Below, piece by piece: positions 17,014-25,488 of a DNA stretch of 64,000 bases; the first letter of the stretch is position 1; each line of letters opens with the position of its first letter. The notes below the pieces were generated by a model. The model ran no database searches, was not told where the DNA came from, and saw nothing but the letters and a program-made list of their open reading frames with translations. The stretch covers positions 248,001-312,000 of the forward strand of contig CAWAOM010000002.1 in assembly GCA_963783695.1 (NCBI GenBank), in the 5' to 3' direction. Made by a program: the position numbers and the translations under genes. The DNA is from BM003 sp963783695 (lineage in GTDB: Bacteria; Pseudomonadota; Gammaproteobacteria; Steroidobacterales; BM003).

Positions 17014-17250
17014 TCAGACTTTCTCGCCACGGGAACGAAGATCGGCGACGACGCTGTCGATGCCGAGCTTGTCGATGATCCGCAGACCTTTGTTGGAGAC
17101 ACGCAGACGCACAAAACGCTTCTCGCTCTCGAGCCAGAAACGGTGCGTATGCAGATTTGGAAGGAAGCGGCGGCGGGTTCTGTTGTTCGCATGGGATACA
17201 TTGTTCCCTGCGACCGGGCGCTTACCTGTAACCTGGCAGACTTTGGACAT
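17014..17250 (-). CDS. rpmB: 50S ribosomal protein L28
   Basis: A 78-residue L28. MSKVCQVTGKRPVAGNNVSH and the basic stretch NNRTRRRFLPNLHTHRFW are typical, and the end RVSNKGLRIIDKLGIDSVV is the C-terminal helix. It is a zinc-free variant, with one cysteine only. The protein binds 23S rRNA near the E site. It is transcribed together with rpmG, and an AT-rich leader (about 17258-17290) with TTTTTCTTTATCATC lies upstream. Confidence 0.96.
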   Translation of the reverse strand: MSKVCQVTGKRPVAGNNVSHANNRTRRRFLPNLHTHRFWLESEKRFVRLRVSNKGLRIIDKLGIDSVVADLRSRGEKV

Positions 17251-17356
17251 TAGTTAAGCCCTTGAAAAACCTAATTTTTCTTTATCATCGCCAACGTTCG
17301 GCGGACGACGCGAAGCCGCGTAATGTAGCAGCCGAAGGGGGTGAAGTCAAAACCCG

Positions 17357-18010
17357 TCATAACAGCCCCCGTTCTGCGAAGGACACGCAGACACCGTCGC
17401 CGACGACGAGGTGATCCAGAACGCGAATGTCGAGCAGGGCCAGCGTTTCGCGCAGGCGCAGCGTAATCCGGCGATCGGCATCGCTGGGTTCGGCTACGCC
17501 AGAGGGGTGATTGTGGGTCAGGATCACTGCGGCGGCGTTGCGTCTCAGTGCCTCGGTGACAACCTCGCGCGGATGGACACTGGCACCGTCGATAGTGCCG
17601 CGGAACAGGATGTCGAAAGCGAGCACCCGGTGGCGGTTGTCGAGAAACAGGCAGGCGAAGACCTCATGACGGAGATCGCGTAGTTCGGCTAGCAGGAAGC
17701 GGCGGGTGGCTTCCGGGCTCTCAAGCGCCGGGCCGAGGCGTATCGTCTCGTAGTAATAGCGGCGTGACACCTCGAGCGCGGCCGGCAACCGGGACGCCCG
17801 TTGCGGGCCGAGCCCGGGGCACCGGCTCAGCGACGCGAAGCCGGCGCTGCAGATGCCACGCAGACTGCCGAAGCGCTGCAATAAAGCAGCCGCGAGCGGG
17901 CGACTGCCGGCACCCAGTAGCTGTGCGAGCAATTCGGCATCTGAAAGCCCGCGCAACGTTTCGCCGCGATTATGCGGCCCTGGCGAAGCTGGATTGTCTG
18001 TTCGGCTCAA
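17357..18010 (-). CDS. radC: RadC family JAB/MPN-domain protein
   Basis: A 217-residue protein. An N-terminal helix-hairpin-helix region (GLSDAELLAQLLGAG through CPGLGPQRASRL, residues 20-75) precedes a JAB domain whose zinc motif is THNHPSGVAEPSDAD (H-x-H-P-S-G-x7-D). The N-terminus is shorter and more divergent than E. coli RadC. The start is TTG at 18010, supported by GGAG six bases upstream and by the lack of ATG or GTG nearby. Despite its name, a direct DNA-repair role is not established for the family. It is divergent from coaBC, as in many Gammaproteobacteria. Confidence 0.9.
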   Translation of the reverse strand: MSRTDNPASPGPHNRGETLRGLSDAELLAQLLGAGSRPLAAALLQRFGSLRGICSAGFASLSRCPGLGPQRASRLPAALEVSRRYYYETIRLGPALESPEATRRFLLAELRDLRHEVFACLFLDNRHRVLAFDILFRGTIDGASVHPREVVTEALRRNAAAVILTHNHPSGVAEPSDADRRITLRLRETLALLDIRVLDHLVVGDGVCVSFAERGLL

Positions 18011-18126
18011 GGTCTGCTCCGTGGTTATCTGCGCATTTTCGGCTGCGGAAATTCGCGGCTCAACCCGAGTTTCAGGGGATTTCTTCGTGCTATCCTGCTG
18101 CTCCGTTTGATTTGCGGCGGCAGGCT

Positions 18127-19344
18127 ATGACAGAGGCAAGACCCGTCAAAATACTGCTCGGCGTCACTGGAGGCGTCGCGGCGTACAAAGCGCCGGACCT
18201 GGTGCGCCGGCTGCGTGAGCGCGGTGCCGAGATCCGTGTTGTGATGACCGCCGGAGCCGAGCAATTCGTCACTCCCCTGACTTTCCAGGCGGTTTCCGGC
18301 TCGCCGGTGCGTAGCAGTCTGTGGGACGCCGGCGCCGAGGCGGCGATGGGGCACATCGAACTCGCGCGCTGGGCCGACAAAATCGTCATTGCGCCGGCCA
18401 GTGCCGACTTTCTCGCCCGCCTGACCGCGGGCATGGCCGACGATCTTCTGGCGACACTGTGTCTCGCCTCCGAAGCACCGGTTTTTGTTGCGCCGGCCAT
18501 GAACCGGGTAATGTGGTCCAATGCTGCGACCCGCGCCAATATCGCAAAGCTCGCTGAGCGCGGCGTCACAATCCTCGGCCCCGGGCTTGGCGATCAGGCC
18601 TGCGGCGAAACCGGTCCCGGACGGATGCTCGAGCCGGAGCATATCGCAACGATGGTTTTGCAAAGTGGCGAGGGAGGGCTCGCCGGTTTGAGTCTGCTGA
18701 TTACCGCCGGACCGACCCGGGAGCCGATCGATCCGGTGCGTTACATCACCAATCGCAGCTCGGGAAAAATGGGATTTGCGCTGGCGGAAGCTGCGGCCGC
18801 TGCCGGCGCCAGGGTAAGGCTGGTGACCGGACCGGTGGCCCTTTCGACGCCGGCCGGTGTCGAGCGCTTCGATGTGCAGACCGCTGAGGACATGTATGCG
18901 GCCGTGCATGCGCAGCTACCGGGCAGCGACGTATTTATCGGCGCGGCCGCAGTTTCGGACTATCGTCCGGAGCACAGCGCCGAGCACAAGATCAAGAAAC
19001 ATGCCCAGCGGCTCGAATTAAAACTGACCAGGGCGCCGGATACGTTGCGCAGCGTCGCTGCGCTTGCCCCGCCAGAGCGTCCGTTTACAGTCGGTTTTGC
19101 GGCTGAGACCGAGAATCTCGAAGCGCATGCGCTGGAGAAGCTCGAGGCCAAGCGCCTCGACATGATCGTTGCCAACCTGGTCGGCGAAGGCCGCGCGTTT
19201 GATTGCGACGAAAACGAGGTCGTGGTGTTCTGGGCTGACGGAAAACGTGAAATAGGGCTTTCCGGCAAACGCGAGCTGGCGGTCGAGCTGGTCGAACTGA
19301 TCGCCGCCCGTGCCCGCGCCGCCAGCCGATCGGATGCGGCCTGA
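18127..19344 (+). CDS. coaBC: Bifunctional phosphopantothenoylcysteine decarboxylase / phosphopantothenate-cysteine ligase
   Basis: A 405-residue enzyme of CoA synthesis. The CoaC half (1-190) is a flavoprotein with GVTGGVAAYKAPDL, the active-site histidine in GHIELARWADK, APASADFLARLTAGMADDLL, the PxMNxxMW motif (APAMNRVMW) and the clamp cysteine in GDQACGETGPGRM. The CoaB half (195-400) has ITAGPTREPIDPVRYITNRSSGKMG and the KIKKHAQRLELKL lysine patch. It condenses phosphopantothenate with cysteine using CTP and then decarboxylates the product. The start is the ATG after a GGCAGG-like site; a frame reaching further upstream overlaps radC and lacks family character. dut follows after 40 bases. 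Confidence 0.96.
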   Translation: MTEARPVKILLGVTGGVAAYKAPDLVRRLRERGAEIRVVMTAGAEQFVTPLTFQAVSGSPVRSSLWDAGAEAAMGHIELARWADKIVIAPASADFLARLTAGMADDLLATLCLASEAPVFVAPAMNRVMWSNAATRANIAKLAERGVTILGPGLGDQACGETGPGRMLEPEHIATMVLQSGEGGLAGLSLLITAGPTREPIDPVRYITNRSSGKMGFALAEAAAAAGARVRLVTGPVALSTPAGVERFDVQTAEDMYAAVHAQLPGSDVFIGAAAVSDYRPEHSAEHKIKKHAQRLELKLTRAPDTLRSVAALAPPERPFTVGFAAETENLEAHALEKLEAKRLDMIVANLVGEGRAFDCDENEVVVFWADGKREIGLSGKRELAVELVELIAARARAASRSDAA

Positions 19345-19383
19345 CCGCGCCCACCCAATCACAGCCGGTAGGCGGAAGCAAAA

Positions 19384-19857
19384 ATGATGCGTGCTATCCA
19401 GTTAAAGATTCTCGACTCGCGGCTGGGAACCGAGTTTCCCCTTCCTGACTATGCGACGCCGGGTTCGGCGGGCATGGATCTGCGTGCCTGTATAGAAAAG
19501 CCGATACTGCTGGAACCCGGGTGCAGCGAGCTGATCCCGACCGGGTTTGCCATGCACATCGAGGATCCGCAGTTGGCCGCGGTGCTGCTGCCGCGCTCGG
19601 GGCTTGGCCACAAGCACGGCATTGTCCTGGGTAACCTGGTCGGGCTGATCGATTCGGATTACCAGGGTCAGGTCTATGTGTCGTGCTGGAACCGCAGTCC
19701 GCATGCCTACGAGATAGAACCGGGCGCACGCCTGGCGCAAATGGTCATCGTGCCCGTGGTCCAGGCGCAATTCGAGGTCGTTGAGGAGTTCTCTGCAAGC
19801 GATCGCGGCGCCGGCGGATTCGGCCACACCGGCAAGCATCAGGCGGTACGCTACTGA
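19384..19857 (+). CDS. dut: dUTP diphosphatase
   Basis: A 157-residue trimeric dUTPase with the five motifs in order: PGSAGMDLRAC, LLPRSGLGHKHGI, GNLVGLIDSDYQG, RLAQMVIVP and the C-terminal RGAGGFGHTG lid. It hydrolyses dUTP to dUMP, keeping uracil out of DNA and feeding thymidylate synthesis. It follows coaBC on the same strand, the common coaBC-dut pair. Either of two adjacent ATG codons could be the start. Its stop overlaps the convergent DUF4124 gene by 7 bases. Confidence 0.96.
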   Translation: MMRAIQLKILDSRLGTEFPLPDYATPGSAGMDLRACIEKPILLEPGCSELIPTGFAMHIEDPQLAAVLLPRSGLGHKHGIVLGNLVGLIDSDYQGQVYVSCWNRSPHAYEIEPGARLAQMVIVPVVQAQFEVVEEFSASDRGAGGFGHTGKHQAVRY

Positions 19858-20483
19858 GAATTTGAGGCGTTCAGGCCCTTGAGCTCGCGGAATCGTTTGA
19901 TGTCGGCGGCGAACTGGGTGTTGATCTTGGTCTTGCGGTCCTCCAGCGCCTCGACGTCGTCGCGATAGGTGTCCGCCTGTTCGAGAGTGCTGGCGTAATC
20001 GAGAAGCAGATTCTCCGGCGCCGGCGGCAGATCCGAGTCCGGTTTGACCGGGAAATTGTACTGAGCGAGCTCCGCCTTGAGCTCGGCCAGTTTGCTTTCC
20101 TGGCCAAAGGCCAGCGCGCCCTTGACCTGGATCTGTGCATCCAGCGTCTCGACACGTTCATCCCGCAGCCGCTCGATTTCCTCGACCGACAGGAAGGTCT
20201 TTATCAGATAAGAGTCGCGTTCTTTCTGCTTGCGCCGGGCATCGTCCTGGGCCCTGAGTTCCTGTTCTTCCTCGGGCGTCAGGTAGCGGATGGTTTCTGT
20301 GACGACACCGGTTTTTTCGTCAATGACGAAAATGACCTTGATCCGCGGATCGCGCACCGGCATCGCGTGTGCGTACTCGGTGTCACCGGAATCCGGATCG
20401 GTCCATTTGTACACCTGGGCCATTGCCGGGCCCGCTGCCGCCAGGCCAAACAAAACCAGGGCTGTAAACATAATCCGCGTCAT
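19851..20483 (-). CDS. Secreted DUF4124-domain coiled-coil protein
   Basis: A 210-residue exported protein. A signal peptide (residues 1-22, ending AMA/QV) is followed by VYKWTDPDSGDTEYAHAMP, the DUF4124 motif of short domains found in periplasmic proteins of Gammaproteobacteria. Residues about 70-205 are rich in E, K, Q and L with heptad-like spacing and probably form a coiled coil. Function is unknown. I set the start at 20483 because the signal peptide begins there; 23 extra residues upstream have no such feature. It follows pyrE on the same strand after 68 bases. Confidence 0.8.
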   Translation of the reverse strand: MTRIMFTALVLFGLAAAGPAMAQVYKWTDPDSGDTEYAHAMPVRDPRIKVIFVIDEKTGVVTETIRYLTPEEEQELRAQDDARRKQKERDSYLIKTFLSVEEIERLRDERVETLDAQIQVKGALAFGQESKLAELKAELAQYNFPVKPDSDLPPAPENLLLDYASTLEQADTYRDDVEALEDRKTKINTQFAADIKRFRELKGLNASNSQ

Positions 20484-20551
20484 GCCGCGTTTTATAGCAC
20501 AGGCCGGGGCGCTCGCAGCCAGGCAATGCCGAAACTGAGAACCAGCGCTCA

Positions 20552-21199
20552 TTAATCGCTCGAGACGCCGTATTTCTCGCGATATTGTTGCATTGCAACA
20601 ACTCTTTCGTCGCGGCCGATGCGGCGCAAATACGCGATGAGATCGGCAAGACCGACGATGTTGGCGATGCCGAGCCCGAGTTGCTGTTCCACTTCCTGCA
20701 CCGCCGACAGGCTGCCCTGGCCCCGTTCCTGGCGATCAACTGCGATGGCTACTCCAACCGGCTGCGCGCCCTGCCCCTCGATGATGCCGATGGCCTCGCG
20801 GATAGCGGTCCCGGCGGTAATGACATCGTCGACGATTAATACGCGACCGGCGAGTGCCGCACCGACGATATTGCCGCCCTCGCCATGGTCCTTCGCTTCC
20901 TTGCGGTTGAATGCGTAGGCGATATCCCGCCCGTGTTCGCGATAGAGCGCGGCGGCGACGACGGCCGCCAGCGGGATGCCCTTGTAGGCGGGGCCGAAAA
21001 GCAGATCGAACTCGATTTCACTGGCGACAATCGCTGCCGCGTAACATTTCCCGAGCGTATCGAGCGCGCGTCCGGTATTGAGTGAGCCCGCATTAAAGAA
21101 ATACGGGCTTACGCGGCCCGATTTCAGCGTGAACTCACCAAATTTGAGTGCACCCATTTCGACCGCGAGATCGATAAAGTCCGTCTGGTAGACCTGCAT
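20552..21199 (-). CDS. pyrE: Orotate phosphoribosyltransferase
   Basis: A 215-residue enzyme converting orotate and PRPP to OMP in pyrimidine synthesis. It has LKFGEFTLKSGRVSPYFFNAG at the N-terminus and the flexible loop FNRKEAKDHGEGGNIVG. The PRPP-binding motif is RVLIVDDVITAGTAIREAI. Length and C-terminal QQYREKYGV match the gammaproteobacterial enzyme. It is divergent from the exonuclease III gene, with about 100 bases between starts. Confidence 0.96.
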   Translation of the reverse strand: MQVYQTDFIDLAVEMGALKFGEFTLKSGRVSPYFFNAGSLNTGRALDTLGKCYAAAIVASEIEFDLLFGPAYKGIPLAAVVAAALYREHGRDIAYAFNRKEAKDHGEGGNIVGAALAGRVLIVDDVITAGTAIREAIGIIEGQGAQPVGVAIAVDRQERGQGSLSAVQEVEQQLGLGIANIVGLADLIAYLRRIGRDERVVAMQQYREKYGVSSD

Positions 21200-21303
21200 G
21201 TTCGACTCCCGTTGCTGGCGCGCGAATTATCGCATCGTTTGCCCGCGCCGCGCCGACCTTGTGCAACAATGCAGCCCCGGTTGTGACAGTGGCGGAGGAG
21301 TTG

Positions 21304-22086
21304 ATGGCGATCCGTGTGATCTCGTTGAATTGCAATGGCATTCGCGCGGCGGCGCGCAAGGGGATGTTCCAGTGGCTGGAGCGCCAGAACGCCGACTTCG
21401 TGTGCCTGCAGGAAACCAAGGCACAGGAACACCAGCTCGAGCACGAACAGTTTCGCCCGCGCGGGTATCACGTGTTCTACGAGGATGCCGAGAAGAAAGG
21501 CTATAGCGGGGTCGCGGTCTACAGCCGCCACAAACCGAAACGGGTGGTGCACGGTTTTGGCTCGGCGGAATTCGATGCCGAGGGACGCTATCTCGAGGTT
21601 GAGGTCGACGGGCTCAGCGTCGTCTCGCTTTATTTGCCGTCGGGTTCCTCGAGTGAGGCGCGCCAGGAGGCGAAATTTCGCTTTCTCGATGAGTTCTCCG
21701 GGACGTTACGCCGGATACGCCGCCGCAAACGCGAATACGTGCTCTGCGGCGACTGGAATATCGCGCACAAGCCGGTCGACCTGAGGAACTGGAAACAGAA
21801 TCAGAAGAACTCGGGTTTTCTCCCGGAGGAACGCGAATGGATGGACCGGCTGTTTGGGTCCGCCGGTTTTGTCGATGCGCATCGCCGGATCAGCACGGGC
21901 CCTTACCAGTACACCTGGTGGTCCAACCGCGGCCGCGCCTGGGATAACAACGTCGGCTGGCGCATCGACTACCAGGTCGCCACACCGCGGCTTGCGGAGA
22001 CGGCACGGACGGCTGCGGTGTATAAGGATCAGCGCTTCTCGGACCATGCACCGCTGACAGTAGACTATGACTTCGCCGCTCTCTGA
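21304..22086 (+). CDS. xthA: Exodeoxyribonuclease III
   Basis: A 260-residue member of the ExoIII/AP endonuclease family. Seen motifs are SLNCNGIRAAARKG, LQETKAQ (metal-binding Glu), GDWNIAHKPVDLRN, WWSNRGRAWDNNVGWRIDY and the catalytic SDHAPLTVDYD. It cleaves abasic sites and degrades double-stranded DNA from 3' ends. The start at 21304 has GGAGGAG just upstream. Its 3' end overlaps the ampG-like gene by 20 bases, so the two are probably cotranscribed. The family name exoA is also used for this subgroup. Confidence 0.94.
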   Translation: MAIRVISLNCNGIRAAARKGMFQWLERQNADFVCLQETKAQEHQLEHEQFRPRGYHVFYEDAEKKGYSGVAVYSRHKPKRVVHGFGSAEFDAEGRYLEVEVDGLSVVSLYLPSGSSSEARQEAKFRFLDEFSGTLRRIRRRKREYVLCGDWNIAHKPVDLRNWKQNQKNSGFLPEEREWMDRLFGSAGFVDAHRRISTGPYQYTWWSNRGRAWDNNVGWRIDYQVATPRLAETARTAAVYKDQRFSDHAPLTVDYDFAAL

Positions 22087-23491
22087 TCCCCGCGCGCCAG
22101 GCCGCTTCTCCGGCTGGTGGGAGGCGCTGGGGGTTTATCGTCACCCCCGCGTGCTGGCGATGCTGTTTCTCGGGTTCTCGGCCGGGTTGCCGTTTCCGCT
22201 GGTGTTTTCGACGATGTCGGCGTGGTTGCGCGACTACGGTATCGACAAGGCGACGATCGGATTTTTTGCCTGGGTCGGGCTGATGTATTCGATCAAGGTC
22301 CTGTGGGCACCGCTGGTGGACCGGTTGCGTCTGCCGCTGTTTGGCCGGCTGCTCGGGCAGAGGCGTTCCTGGATGCTACTGGCCCAGGTCGGCATTGGCG
22401 CGGGCCTGTTTGCGCTGTCGAGGCTGGATCCTTCGGTCGATATCATCAGCGTGGCGCTGATGGCGCTGGTTGTGGCGTTTTCTTCGGCGACCCAGGACAT
22501 CACCATCGATGCCTACCGGATCGAAGCGGTAGAGGAATACCGCCAGGCGGCGATGGCCGCGACTTACAACTTCGGGTACCGCGCGGCCGTGCTGGTGGCC
22601 GGGGCCGGCGCGCTGTATCTCGCCGATTTTTATGACTGGTCGGTCGCCTATCTCGCCATGACCGGGTTGATGGCTATCGGGTTTGTCACCGCGCTGATTA
22701 TCCGCGAGCCCGAGCACAAACGCGATGACCAGGTGGCCGCGATGGAGGCGGAGATTGCGGGCTGGATGTCCGGGCATGTCGGACGCGGTGGCGTATTGAG
22801 CAGGGCAAGTGCCTGGCTGGGTGCCGCGGTGGTGTCGCCGTTCGTCGAGTTTTTCCGCCGCAACGGACAGTTTGCACTGGTATTGCTGGCGCTGATCCTC
22901 TGTTTCAACATCAGTGACCGGGTGCTTGGCATCATGGCCAACCCGTTTTATCTCGATCTCGGTTTCAGCAAATCCGAAATTGCCAGCGTGTCCAAGATTT
23001 TTGGTTTCTTCATGACACTTTTGGGCGCCGCGCTCGGCGGTGTGCTGGTCGCCCGCTGGGGGACGTTGCGGACGATGTTGCTGGCCGCGGTGATGCTCGC
23101 CATCACCAACCTGATGTTCATGGCGCTGGCTTACGCCGGGCCCGACATTCGGGTGCTGGTATTCACTATTAGCGGTGACAATCTGAGCATGGGGCTCGCG
23201 GGTGTCGCGTTTATCGCGTATCTGTCGAGCCTGACCAATCAGGCTTACACGGCGACCCAATATGCGTTGTTCAGCTCCCTGATGTCGGTGCTGGGCAAGT
23301 TCATCAGCGGCTGGTCCGGAGTGGTCGTCGAGGCTTTCGGCTACCCCACTTTCTTTGCTTACGCAGCAGCCACCGGAATACCCGCGATTGCCCTGATTAT
23401 CTATATCATCCGCAGGACAGAAACCGGCCCTGGCCCCGGCCCCGGGGGCTCGGCGGTTAGCGGTACCGCAACTGGTGCGGGCGCAGTTTAG
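22067..23491 (+). CDS. ampG: AmpG-like muropeptide permease (MFS)
   Basis: A 474-residue major facilitator protein with about twelve to fourteen helices. The N-terminal FLGFSAGLPFPLVFSTMSAWL and ATQDITIDAYRIEAVEEY are characteristic of AmpG. AmpG imports anhydromuropeptides from the periplasm for cell-wall recycling and indirectly affects beta-lactamase induction. The last 25 residues form a proline-, glycine- and alanine-rich tail without similarity I know. It overlaps the exonuclease gene by 20 bases, and its TAG stop shares bases with the convergent NTF2-like gene. Confidence 0.9.
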   Translation: MTSPLSDPRAPGRFSGWWEALGVYRHPRVLAMLFLGFSAGLPFPLVFSTMSAWLRDYGIDKATIGFFAWVGLMYSIKVLWAPLVDRLRLPLFGRLLGQRRSWMLLAQVGIGAGLFALSRLDPSVDIISVALMALVVAFSSATQDITIDAYRIEAVEEYRQAAMAATYNFGYRAAVLVAGAGALYLADFYDWSVAYLAMTGLMAIGFVTALIIREPEHKRDDQVAAMEAEIAGWMSGHVGRGGVLSRASAWLGAAVVSPFVEFFRRNGQFALVLLALILCFNISDRVLGIMANPFYLDLGFSKSEIASVSKIFGFFMTLLGAALGGVLVARWGTLRTMLLAAVMLAITNLMFMALAYAGPDIRVLVFTISGDNLSMGLAGVAFIAYLSSLTNQAYTATQYALFSSLMSVLGKFISGWSGVVVEAFGYPTFFAYAAATGIPAIALIIYIIRRTETGPGPGPGGSAVSGTATGAGAV

Positions 23492-23895
23492 TGCAGGGGG
23501 GCGCCGCGCGAGGATGCAGCCGCCTGCGGCTCTGTGGACGCGTGATGGGCGCAAATCGTCCAGCCGGCGCGGCTGCGCCGATATACGTTGGTGGCGATGA
23601 CCGGCGGTTGCGCTGGCTGTTCGGGGCGATTGAATCTCTCCCTGACCACATGAATGGCGTGATCGGGCCGGGCCAGGCGATAAACAACTTCGACCTTGAG
23701 GTCGACCGGGCCAAGAGCGGCCAGGATTTGTTGCCAGCTCATCAGGATATCGGCGGGCGTCTGCAGCAGCGGTCCGCCCGGGTGCACGCAGACGATATCC
23801 TCGTTGTCCCAGGCCGCGCGCATCAGGTCGAAGTTGCCGTCGGCGAATGCCCGGTAGAAAGCCAGCTCCGCCTCTTGCGCGGTTGTAAAATCCAT
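23488..23895 (-). CDS. NTF2-like (SnoaL/DUF4440) small protein
   Basis: A 135-residue protein of the nuclear transport factor 2 fold. TAQEAELAFYRAFADGNFDLMRAAW and EDIVCVHPGGPLLQTPADILMSWQQIL give the helix-strand pattern, and YRRSRAGWTICAHHAS provides the end of the cone-shaped sheet. Members are isomerases, hydrolases or binding proteins; the active residues are not decisive here. Its stop shares bases with the ampG stop (TTAG at 23488-23491). It is divergent from the Rieske gene, 52 bases away. Confidence 0.82.
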   Translation of the reverse strand: MDFTTAQEAELAFYRAFADGNFDLMRAAWDNEDIVCVHPGGPLLQTPADILMSWQQILAALGPVDLKVEVVYRLARPDHAIHVVRERFNRPEQPAQPPVIATNVYRRSRAGWTICAHHASTEPQAAASSRGAPLH

Positions 23896-23947
23896 AAACC
23901 GAATCCTCGGGGAACTTCCAGCGTATTCGCGATTACGGCCACACGGG

Positions 23948-24331
23948 ATGCAGGTGAGCAGCGTCGAAATCGATGCCGGCAGTTTGCATAGTCTGCCGGA
24001 CCCGGGCGCACGCGAGTTTGCGTTGCCGCCAAACGGGTTTGCATTCGGCGGATTCGTCGTACTGGTCGAGGGCCGGGTCCGCGCTTACGTCAATCTCTGC
24101 CCGCACGCCCGGCGGCCGTTGAATTATCTGCCGGATGTGTTTCTCGACCGCAACAGGGCGGAGATTATCTGCACCGGACACGGCGCAAGATTCGATCCGG
24201 ACAGCGGCATGTGCGTCAGTGGTCCCTGCGTGGGGCAGCGCCTAACGAAGCTGGGTGTCCGGGTCAGCAACAATACGATACTCGTCAGCTGCGAGGACTC
24301 TGCCCTCGCCGGGGCTGGCGACAACCCCTAG
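23948..24331 (+). CDS. Rieske [2Fe-2S] domain protein
   Basis: A 127-residue soluble protein. The cluster ligands are C51 and H53 in CPH, and C75 and H78 in CTGH, in the order Cys-X-His...Cys-X-X-His. It has no signal peptide and no partner oxygenase domain, so it looks like a free-standing Rieske ferredoxin for an unknown monooxygenase or reductase. It shares stop-codon bases (CTAG at 24328-24331) with the convergent DUF6763 gene. Confidence 0.88.
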   Translation: MQVSSVEIDAGSLHSLPDPGAREFALPPNGFAFGGFVVLVEGRVRAYVNLCPHARRPLNYLPDVFLDRNRAEIICTGHGARFDPDSGMCVSGPCVGQRLTKLGVRVSNNTILVSCEDSALAGAGDNP

Positions 24332-24621
24332 TCGGAGCGGTCGATATAGTCGAGATGACTGCTCCAGTCATGCGGCCGGCGGCCTTCGCGGTCGGCCGTA
24401 ACATCCTCACGCGCCATATCAACCGAGCCCGACCAGTCTTCGGGCGGCTCAGCGGCCTGCATGGCCATCTCCTCCCAGCTGTCGAAATCCAACTCCTCAA
24501 CGGTGCCGTCGAAATACTGGATTTCGATCGTTGCATCCGATTTATCGAGCGCGACCACTTCGAGCAGGTCGCCGGTCGAGTTGCGATACCAGTCGCCGAT
24601 CACCGGGGCGATGATGGACAT
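24328..24621 (-). CDS. DUF6763-type small acidic protein
   Basis: A 97-residue cytoplasmic protein. GDWYRNSTGDLLEVVALDK, TIEIQYFDGTVEELDFDSWEEM and EPPEDWSGSVD resemble the small DUF6763 proteins of Gammaproteobacteria as I remember them. It is very acidic, especially after residue 45, and lacks cysteines. Function is unknown. It sits in a group of small genes between ampG and trmB, and about 160 bases separate it from the CbiM-like gene. The family call is moderate. Confidence 0.7.
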   Translation of the reverse strand: MSIIAPVIGDWYRNSTGDLLEVVALDKSDATIEIQYFDGTVEELDFDSWEEMAMQAAEPPEDWSGSVDMAREDVTADREGRRPHDWSSHLDYIDRSD

Positions 24622-24779
24622 GATTGCAGGACCTCTTTGTGAGTGTGGCGAATACCTTCGGGTTGTGAGCCGTTACCTAACTTATAGCCTATCGGTCATC
24701 CTGTGCAAAGGAATACCGACGAATTCGCTGCACAGCACAAAAAAGATGGGACGGTTTGGCCGTATCTGTGCGTGGATGC

Positions 24780-25409
24780 CTATTTGCCGTGCAGATAGAT
24801 CGCATCGTCGAAGCTGGCGACCCAGTGCGGGCGCGCCACGACCAGGCCAGTCATTACGAAACCGTTGATGAATGCCTCAGGGTAGGCATAGAGGGGAAGA
24901 AACCGGGTGAGTGCGGCCGTCTCGGGGCCGCTGACCCCACCGTCGAGACGCCATAAAAGAAACTGTGTGAAGGTCGCTGCGCCGATTGCGAGTGCGGCGC
25001 CCAGGAACGCACAGATGAAAATGTAGATAAAGAAATTGTGCGGCAGCCGTCGCTGCGACAGCCGGTAAATCTGCCAGCTGATTGCCACCGGGACGGCGCA
25101 CTGGCTAAGAAAAATCGCCGCAGTCTGACTCCACTCGGCGAGCCCGGCCAACGGCGAGCCCAGCGTGACTATGGCGCCGGCGACAAGCGCCAGCGGCCAG
25201 CCGAACATCAGGGTCACGGTGGTAATCCCAAGCAGATGCAGGGTAAGACCCGAGCCGAAATCGACACGCATTGTCCACAGCATCAGGATCGCGACGCAGG
25301 CGCCAAAGAACACGTGTTGCGCCGGGCCGGGTGCCAGGCTGCGCCAGGGCGAGCGCAGCAGCGCCGCGACCAGTACCGAGCCTGAAAGAATGGCCGTGAT
25401 CCATGACAT
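24780..25409 (-). CDS. CbiM-like energy-coupling-factor permease, orphan
   Basis: A 209-residue membrane protein with about six helices, resembling the CbiM/COG3235 family of substrate-binding permeases for metal uptake. HLLGITTVTLMFGWPLALVAG is the family signature, with a histidine that could bind metal. No ATPase, CbiQ or CbiN gene adjoins it, so its partners are elsewhere or it works alone. The start at 25409 has GAGGG upstream; a frame reaching 25649 overlaps trmB and begins with non-membrane sequence. The substrate is unknown (cobalt or nickel in the family). Confidence 0.78.
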   Translation of the reverse strand: MSWITAILSGSVLVAALLRSPWRSLAPGPAQHVFFGACVAILMLWTMRVDFGSGLTLHLLGITTVTLMFGWPLALVAGAIVTLGSPLAGLAEWSQTAAIFLSQCAVPVAISWQIYRLSQRRLPHNFFIYIFICAFLGAALAIGAATFTQFLLWRLDGGVSGPETAALTRFLPLYAYPEAFINGFVMTGLVVARPHWVASFDDAIYLHGK

Positions 25410-25488
25410 CGGAAGTTCCCTCAGGAGGTGGCCGCAGCTCGCGGCCGCTGCGACTCGGTGAAGTTCCATAAACGCCGGTGCCAGGCTC

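Noticed and set aside
22376..23554. Leftward 392-residue frame opposite ampG
   Set aside because: It has no domain-like segments and a His/Gln/Arg-rich composition typical of antisense frames; ampG is convincing.
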